A DNA stretch of 64,000 nucleotides from Ananas comosus (taxonomy: Eukaryota; Streptophyta; Magnoliopsida; Poales; Bromeliaceae), in NCBI RefSeq assembly GCF_001540865.1, contig NC_033631.1:4319386-4383385 (forward strand), given 5' to 3'. The notes under the pieces were generated by a model that was given only the letters and a program-made list of their open reading frames with translations, searched no databases and was not told the DNA's origin. Position 1 is the stretch's first letter, and each line of letters starts with the position of its first letter. The translations under genes and the position numbers were made by a program. Shown in pieces: positions 57,585 to 64,000 of this stretch.

Positions 57585-58750
57585 CCCCGCCGCAGAGCAC
57601 AGCACCAGAGCAGCCAGTTCTATCCCCGACTACTCCAGCGGCCGCACCAGCCGCAGCTGTACCCCCACCAGTGGCAATTCACACAACGCCGGTTGCATCT
57701 TTCTGGTGAGGCACCTCAGATGACTGAGGCTAAGCAGGAGCGGATGGCTGAGAGACTTGCCCGCTTTCGTCGTTTTGATCCGCCGACTTATGATAGCAGC
57801 TGCACGGAGGCCTGGGTTATAGAGGGCTGGGTCAGTACGATGGAGAAATTATTTGAGTATTTGTTCATTCCTGAGCGGGAGCAGGTACACCTAGGAGTTC
57901 ACTGCTTGGCTGGTGATGCACATGCTTGGTGGAGGAGAGTGAGGCGAGATTATAGGTTGGTGGCTTCGCAGATGAGATGGAATGAGTTCTATGGCATGCT
58001 GTATGGGATGTATTTTTCCAACAGTGTAAAGCAGAAGCTAGACGAGGATTTGAAGAGGCTCCAGCAGGGGGAGCGACCAGTTTAGGAGTATATCCGTGAG
58101 TTTACTCGACTCCTGAACTGTGTCCCATTTGTAGCCAGAGATGAGGCGCACAAAGTATATCTTTTTGAGCGAGGATTGAGGCCTGAGATTTTCAGATTGG
58201 TGCAGGCACAGAGGTTAAGGACCTTGGACGCGTCTATGGAGCAAGCCTTGTGGGTAGAGAGAGGTGATGCATCCATTTAGGAGATGACTTAGGTGCCGGG
58301 GCAAAATCAGGACAGGAAGCGCCCCTTTCCAGATGACGGAGAGCAGTCGAGCAGCAGACGTCCGCCGAGACCTCCACGATCACGTTCTCAGGGTCGTGGG
58401 TCTTCGGGGCATCAGTGTTCCAAGGGATCCCGTCAGCAGGGACAGGCACAGCGGACTCCGCAGTGTGTGATCTGTGGGGGACCACACTAGCCCCGACAGT
58501 GTGAGCAAAGAGAGGGCCGATGTTTTACTTGTGGTCAACCTGGACACATGAGGTCAGCTTGTCCCCGAGCAATATCACCAGCACCATCGACAGCATCAGC
58601 TCAGCCAGCACCTCAGCAGGCTTATGGAGCACCACCGAGTTCCCTCTAGGAGGACAGAGCATCTATGCCGCGACAGGGTGAGCGGCGACAGCAGGCTCCG
58701 AGTGGCAGAGTCTATGCAGCTCAGGTGGAGGACTCTACAGCAGCCGACCG
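57585..58750 (+). pseudogene. gag: Element E gag, N-terminally truncated and broken
   Basis: A Pro/Ala-rich stretch (57610-57700) is read in a different frame from the capsid part, so a shift lies near 57705. The capsid region has FRRFDPPTYDSSCTEAWVIE, WNEFYGMLYGMYF and LKRLQQGERPV, then a TAG at 58083. Further TAGs are at 58278, 58290, 58488 and 58647, nearly all at positions where CAG (Gln) is expected. The knuckles are CVICGGPH-stop-PRQC and CFTCGQPGHMRSAC. The start codon is lost with the deleted 5' part. Confidence 0.88.
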
Positions 58751-61700
58751 AGTGGTGGCAGGTATCATTTTGATTTCCGGTATTAGAGCTCGTACACTTT
58801 TTGATACCGGTGCATAGCATTCTTTTGTTAGCCGAGCATTTGTATTGTTGCATGATCTAGAGTTAGGATCATTGTCACAGGCACGAGAGGTGCAGATCCC
58901 CGACCATGTTTTACAGGTTGCAGAGTGTTGTTGGCCGTGTCCGATGCAGTTAGATTCGTGGATCATGCCCGCAGACTTGTTGGTTTTAGGGCAGCTGCAG
59001 GACTTTGACGTTGTGCTCGGCATGGATTGGCTGGCGCGGTACTATGCTACGATTGATTGTGGAGCGAGGACTATGACGTTCCGCGAGCCAAGTCAGAAGG
59101 AGTTCACTTTCAGAGGCTGCAGGAGTACGTTGTTTGCCACTTGGATTTCTTCGGCGAGGACTCAACAGCTGATGAGTAAAGGATGTGTTGCTTTTCTAGC
59201 GACGGTTGTGGAGGTGCCTACGGCGGCGCCGGGACTCAAGGATACCCCTATAGTCCACAAGTTTCTGGATGTGTTTCCCCCGGAGTTGACGACGATGTCG
59301 CTGGAGAGGGAGATCGAGTTTGTGATTGATGTAGTTCCTGGAACTGCACCAATCTCGAAGGCACCCTACCGGATGACACCGGCAGAGCTGAGAGAGCTAA
59401 AGGCGCAGCTTCAGAATCTGATGGATAAGGGGTATGTGAGACCCAGTGTGTCGCATTGGGGAGCGCCGGTGTTATTCGTGAAGAAGAAGTATAGTTCACT
59501 TAGATTGTGTGTGGATTACAAGGAGCTGAATAAAGTGACCATCAAGAACAAGTATCCTTTGCCGCGCATTGATGATCTGTTTGATCAGCTGCAAGGATCT
59601 TGTGTCTTCTCGAAGATAGATCTCCAGTTAGGTTATCACAAGTTGAGGGTGAGGGCCGAGGATATTCCCAAGACGGCTTTTCGGACTCGGTACAGGCATT
59701 ATAAGTTTACCGTGATGCCTTTTGGTTTGACGAATGCCCCTGCCGCATTTATGGATTTGATGAACAGAGTGTTCAAGCCGTTCTTGGATAGATTTGTGGT
59801 GGTGTTCATAGATGATATCTTGATATACTCCCGGAGTGATACCGAGCATGAGGAGCACTTGAGGATTGTGCTACAGCTTCTGAGAGAGAAAAAGTTGTAT
59901 GCCAAGTTGAAGAAGTGCGAGTTCTGGTTACGGGAGGTTGCTTTTTTAGGCCATGTGATTTCTGCAGTTGGAGTAGCAGTGGACCCGAAGAAGATTGATG
60001 CTATTCGGGATTGGCCCTGACCGACAACGGTGACGGAGATGAGGAGTTTCCTTAGACTTGCTGGTTATTACCGTCGGTTTGTGGAAGGCTTTGCGAAGCT
60101 TTCCACACCCCTCACTCGATTGACTCGTAAAGGAATTAAGTTCATCTGGAGTGAGGATTGTCGGAGAAGCTTTGATGAGTTGAGACAGAGGTTGACGTCG
60201 TCTCCTATCCTTGCCCTTCCAGTGATGGGAGAAGAATTTGTGATCTATAGTGATGCATCGCACAGTGGTTTAGGCTGTGTGCTGATGCAGTATGGTAGGG
60301 TAATTGCTAATACTTCCCTGCAATTGAAGGATTACGAGAAGAATTACCCTACGCATGACTTGGAGCTTGCTGCAGTGGTTTTTGCATTGAAGTTGTAGCG
60401 ACATTACTTGTATGTCGAGCACTGCGAGGTGTTTATTGATCATAAGAGTCTCAAGTATCTGTTCACCCAAAAAGAGTTGAATATGAGGCAATACCGGTGG
60501 TTGGAGTTATTGAATAACTATGATATTAGTATTCAGTATCATCCCGGCAAGGCGAATGTGGTGGCAGATGCGTTGAGCAGGAAATCAGTGAAGAGCTTGA
60601 GCAGGTTGATTACTCAGCAGAGGCCGTTACTTGAGGAGCTGCAGCGGTTGAGACTCGAGGTTGTGTCCCCTGGATCTACTGCAAGACTGATGTCTATGGT
60701 CTTGCAGCCCACTCTATTGGATAAGATCCGGGAGAAACAGAGTGGAGATCCACACTTGTTGAGGATTCGAGAGCAGTTAGAGAGGAGACAGGCGGAGAGT
60801 TTTACAGTAAAAAGTTCGGGAGTACTGCGGTACAGGGACCGACTGTGTGTGCCTGTGGATTCAGAAATCCGAGAGGATATATTGAGAGAGGCTCATTGTT
60901 CACCTTATACGGTTCACCCCGTTGGAACCAAAATGTATAAGGATTTGAAGGCACAGTTCTGGTGGAATGGAATGAAAAGAGACATTGGCAGATTTGTAGC
61001 TCAGTGTCTGACTTGTCAACGGGTAAAGGAAGAGCATCAGGTACCTGCTGGCAAGCTTCAGAGTCTGCCAGTGCCCGAGTGGAAAGAGGAGCTGATCACG
61101 ATGGACTTCGTGTTGGGTTGCCTAGAGCACGGTGGTTTCGATACTATTTGGGTGATAGTGGACAGACTAAGTCTGCTTACTTCCTACCAGTACAGACCAC
61201 CTGGTCCAGGGAGAGACTCGCGCAGCTATATCTGGATGAGATTGGTAGGCTGCATGGTGCGCCGATTTCGATCGTATCGGACAGAGACCCGAGGTTTGTT
61301 TCGCACTTTTGGAGGAGTCTTCAGACTGCCTTGGGAACACAGTTGCATTTCAGCACGGCGATTCACCTACAGATGGATGGTCAGTCAGAGCGGACCATTC
61401 AGACTCTGGAAGACATGTTGAAGGCATGCGTCCTGGACTTTGGAAGAGGGTGGCATCGACATTTGAGACTGGCTAAGTTTGCGTACAACAACAGCTATCA
61501 AACGAGCATTCAAATGACTCCATTTGAGGCGTTTTATGGATGCAGATGTCGATCCCCTTTGTTTTGGAGTGATGTGGATGAAATAAAGACGCTAGAGCCT
61601 GAGAGTTTGCTAGAGGCTGAGGAAAAGGTTAGAGCAGTACGACGACACCTTTTGACAGCCCAGAGCCGCCAGAGGAGCTACGCAGATACCAGGAGACGAG

Positions 61701-62128
61701 ACTTAGAGTTCCATGTTGGAGATCATGTATTTCTGAAAGTCTCGCCGTCCAGAGGCATACGCAAATTTGGAGTGCGTGGAAAGTTGAGTCCACGCTTTGC
61801 TGGCCCTTTTGAGGTATTGGAGTGAGTTGGACCAGTTGCCTACAGGATTGCTCTACCCCCACGACTGGCCGGTATTCATGATGTTTTTCACGTCTCAGCA
61901 TTGAGGAGATATGTGTTCGATCCGTCTCACGTGATAGACTTCACTCCGCTAGAGCTTGGCGAGAACTTGAGATATGAGGAGCGACCGGTGCGAATTCTGG
62001 CTCGTGATTCGAAAGAATTGCGCAACCGAGTCATTCCTTATGTAAAACTGCAGTGGAGTAATCACAAGGAGCGAGAGGCGACTTGGGAGCCTAAGACGGT
62101 GATGCGAGTCTTACCCCTACTTATTTGA
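58751..62128 (+). pseudogene. pol: Element E pol: protease, RT, RNase H, integrase, chromodomain; nearly intact
   Basis: The protease has DTGA at 58803, followed by a TAG (58815). From 58845 the frame is open through RT with [19 protein letters not shown] and FIDDIL (Asp-Asp at 59811-59816) to a TGA at 60018. RNase H has [15 protein letters not shown] and [16 protein letters not shown], with a TAG at 60396 in place of Trp. Integrase keeps CLTC, MDFV (Asp at 61104), SDRDPRF and the [11 protein letters not shown]lu, so its metal-binding residues are present. A 4-base deletion near 61168 (one of two GACT copies expected) shifts the frame. A TGA is at 61823. A chromodomain (ERPVRILARDSKELRN, WSNHKEREATWE) ends the protein, and a last small shift changes the final residues. 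This is a Tekay/Del-type chromovirus. Confidence 0.93.
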
Positions 62129-62169
62129 TGCTCTGATTTGAGGTATGACTTTAAGTTTCGAGGACGAAA

Positions 62170-62189
62170 CTTTTTGTAGCAGGGGAGGA
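62170..62189 (+). other. Element E polypurine tract
   Basis: The word gtttcgaggacgaaact is followed by gcaggggagga just before the LTR TG at 62190. Confidence 0.8.
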
Positions 62190-64000
62190 TGTAGTGTTCC
62201 GGAGGTTTGGATAGGATTGGCTACAGTATTAGTGACTGATCGACACATATGGAGAGTGTCGAACTGAATCGGAGTCGTTTCTGCACGAAATGGATGCGGA
62301 AATGGACTCCGCGCACTCAAATAAGCAAAACTAGAGTTTCGCCAGATTCGGGCGCCCAGAACAGGGTTTGGGTCGCCTAGAACTTGAGTGCAGAACTGAG
62401 CAGAACAGGAAGCCAATTCGGATCCTAGTTTCGAGCGCTCAGAAGTGGGTCCGAAAATTTACCTCGTGAATATCGTTTGCGCTGACACGTGTTGGTGGTA
62501 GGTGAGATCCGCCGGACTATGTTTAAGGCGCAACACACCGCGGGCGGAGGAGCCGAAGTAGGAGCTTTATATGGCCTGAAGGTTTCGGACGCCCAGAATG
62601 TTGTTTCGGGCGCCCGAAAGTGCTCGTTTCTGCAGGTGCAGCAGGTTTGGGTTGTGAGTTCCTGGGGCTTATTGGACCATTCGAACTCCCTATAAATAGG
62701 TAGTGTTCGACCCCAATGAGCTCTTTTCCTCCCTTCTTCACAGAGAAGCCACATTTTGCATTCCATCCCCTCTAAATTCTCCAAATTTCCCAATTTCCAC
62801 CATTTCTACCTTGAAGACTGCAGTTTCAGCAAAATTCCAGCAACGACCTTCGGCGTTTTGGCTCGTGTGCGACGTAGGAAGGTCGGATTGCTGTGAAACT
62901 TGGTTTGGTGGATTCTGGACTTCAAGAGGAATTCGTGGAGCCCATTTTGACAGGATTTGACTGAGGTTAGTATGGTCAAATTGCTGTTCTTCTGGACTGC
63001 TGCAGTATTGAAGCTGAATTTTGAGTTTTGTGGGTTTTCTTGATACAATTCTTGGAGGAAGCTGGAATTGCGACCTGAGATTGTTACCCCATCATTGTTC
63101 ACTGGTTTTGGAACCTTACTTCACCAGAATTGAAGCTTGGAAGGTGAAGTTGGCTTTGAGATTAAGGTGAATTCTAGCTTAAGTGCTGAATTTTGAAGTA
63201 TTGATGGAATTGGTGGTGTTTTATGTTCAGATCTTTGGAGAGGAGTGTGCTGTTTGTGGCCGAGCTTAGCAGGGTTTTTCGGCAACCTCTCGCTGTCGTG
63301 GATTGAGCGCTAGAGGTGGGTTAATCATCGGATTCTCCTCCTAAGTGTATGAATAGTCAACATGTATATTTCCAACCTTTGTATATCATGTTTTTAGCTC
63401 GGATTCATCGATTAGCATGTTAAACGAAATCTGAATTTGGAGCATGCTGTAGTGAGTTAGTTAAATAATACATGTTGGACTTGAATTTGACTTAGAAGAA
63501 AACTGCCGATTCTACACTGTCATATATTAAAACTACCATATTTAGCTCTAGGAGCCGTAGTTTGTTGTATCGCTGCAGTTTGTGGGCGGTGGATACCCAA
63601 GATAGTGTAGAATGCATTTACGCTCGTGCTGAGATGCCGAGCTTATTTTTACAACAGTGTATAGGCTGTTCCGGACTGTCGGGTGCCGTCGGGGTTGACG
63701 GTGGACCCAGATTACTGTTTTTGCATTAGATTGTGCCGAGGGCACGTGAGTTGAATTCTTAGACCCTGTTTACTTGACCATAGCCTGTGAGAGCCAGATT
63801 GAGCTCGACGGAGACACGCTTGCATACTCGGTTGGGTAGCGCCCACGAGTGCCACTCCAGAGTCAGGCTTTATGCGTTTGCGTTAGTGTCATTTTGTCAT
63901 GATTGGACTTGCTCTGCACGTACGGCTTAGTGTAGAGGTAGCTGTATAGCTTCGACAGGCGGGACGGGTGTATTCAGTCCCTGGGACGGGTGTGTTCACA
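62190..64000 (+). mobile_element. Element E 3' LTR, cut by window end
   Basis: Starts tgtagtgttccggaggtttg. Carries GGGCGCCC palindromes at 62350 and 62608 with degenerate copies near 62430 and 62588, a TATA box, and a long untranslated stretch with no credible coding. Near 63760-63880 words such as gcccacgagtgccactccag recall the conserved block of the other LTRs. The 3' edge is not reached. Confidence 0.9.
62691..62698 (+). promoter_or_regulatory. TATA box of element E LTR
   Basis: The sequence tataaata lies 501 bases into the LTR. An inverted CCAAT-like attgg is 20 bases upstream and the GGGCGCCC palindromes precede it. Transcription probably starts near 62725. Confidence 0.7.

Noticed and set aside
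57291..57605. Minus-strand ORF of 104 codons across the broken E LTR
   Set aside because: Spans the LTR, the 33-bp repeats and gag, so it is an accident of the junction.

Overview
This is plant nuclear DNA, very probably from a monocot. It is packed with nested Ty3/gypsy LTR retrotransposons of the chromodomain-bearing Tekay/Del type. The evidence is the initiator-Met primer sites (TGGTATCAGAGC), CCHC gag proteins, integrases followed by chromodomains, LTRs of 2.4-2.8 kb, and many small inverted-repeat elements sitting in (TA)n and (GA)n tracts. I cannot name the species. A large monocot genome such as pineapple or a palm would fit, but this is a guess. I found no intact cellular gene, rRNA, tRNA or CRISPR array. 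There is a 100-N assembly gap at 12689-12788 and a single N at 43157.

Layout. 1-5740: LTRs of family A inside one another, with a reversed gag fragment and a clean solo LTR (2738-5104, TSD CTATC). 5741-12688: the only long stretch free of LTR elements. It holds two blocks of tandem repeats around a broken DUF4283-like gene, then a spliced Ulp1-like (C48) protease pseudogene on the minus strand, then the last codons of a probable MYB/SANT-like protein cut by the gap. 12789-23032: a family C LTR fragment and a minus-strand gag-only element (A') whose LTR is split by a family C solo LTR (14815-17459, TSD TCAAG). 23033-31443: family B element with gag, protease, RT, RNase H, integrase and chromodomain, a truncated 5' LTR and a full 3' LTR. 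31444-36303: family A LTR fragment, a large unnamed LTR (R1) and inverted-repeat elements. 36304-42196: a family B-like LTR split by a family C solo LTR (39120-41783, TSD GTCTG), then primer site, leader and the first gag codons. 42197-44046: reversed Ty1/copia gag, leader and LTR. 44047-47152: AT-rich DNA with foldback elements. 47153-54877: R1 LTR interrupted by a family A element (LTR, gag, protease, half of RT) that ends at a cluster of inverted-repeat elements (54878-56933). 57164-64000: family E element with nearly full gag-pol and a 3' LTR running off the window.

All retroelement reading frames are dead. Nearly every in-frame stop can be explained by one C-to-T or G-to-A change, as expected for DNA that was heavily cytosine-methylated. 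Three solo LTRs with perfect 5-bp target duplications show that unequal recombination has been removing internal regions.

The most interesting signals are not genes. (1) A hairpin between the conserved flanks ACTGGGA and TCTCACCCC recurs in LTRs of four otherwise different families, and its stem changes on both sides together. (2) ACCGGT palindromes, usually about 20-23 bp apart, cluster upstream of the probable promoters of families A, B and C, while family E uses GGGCGCCC palindromes in the same place. (3) A four-exon Ulp1-like pseudogene and a DUF4283-like pseudogene lie beside tandem arrays in the one island without LTR elements.
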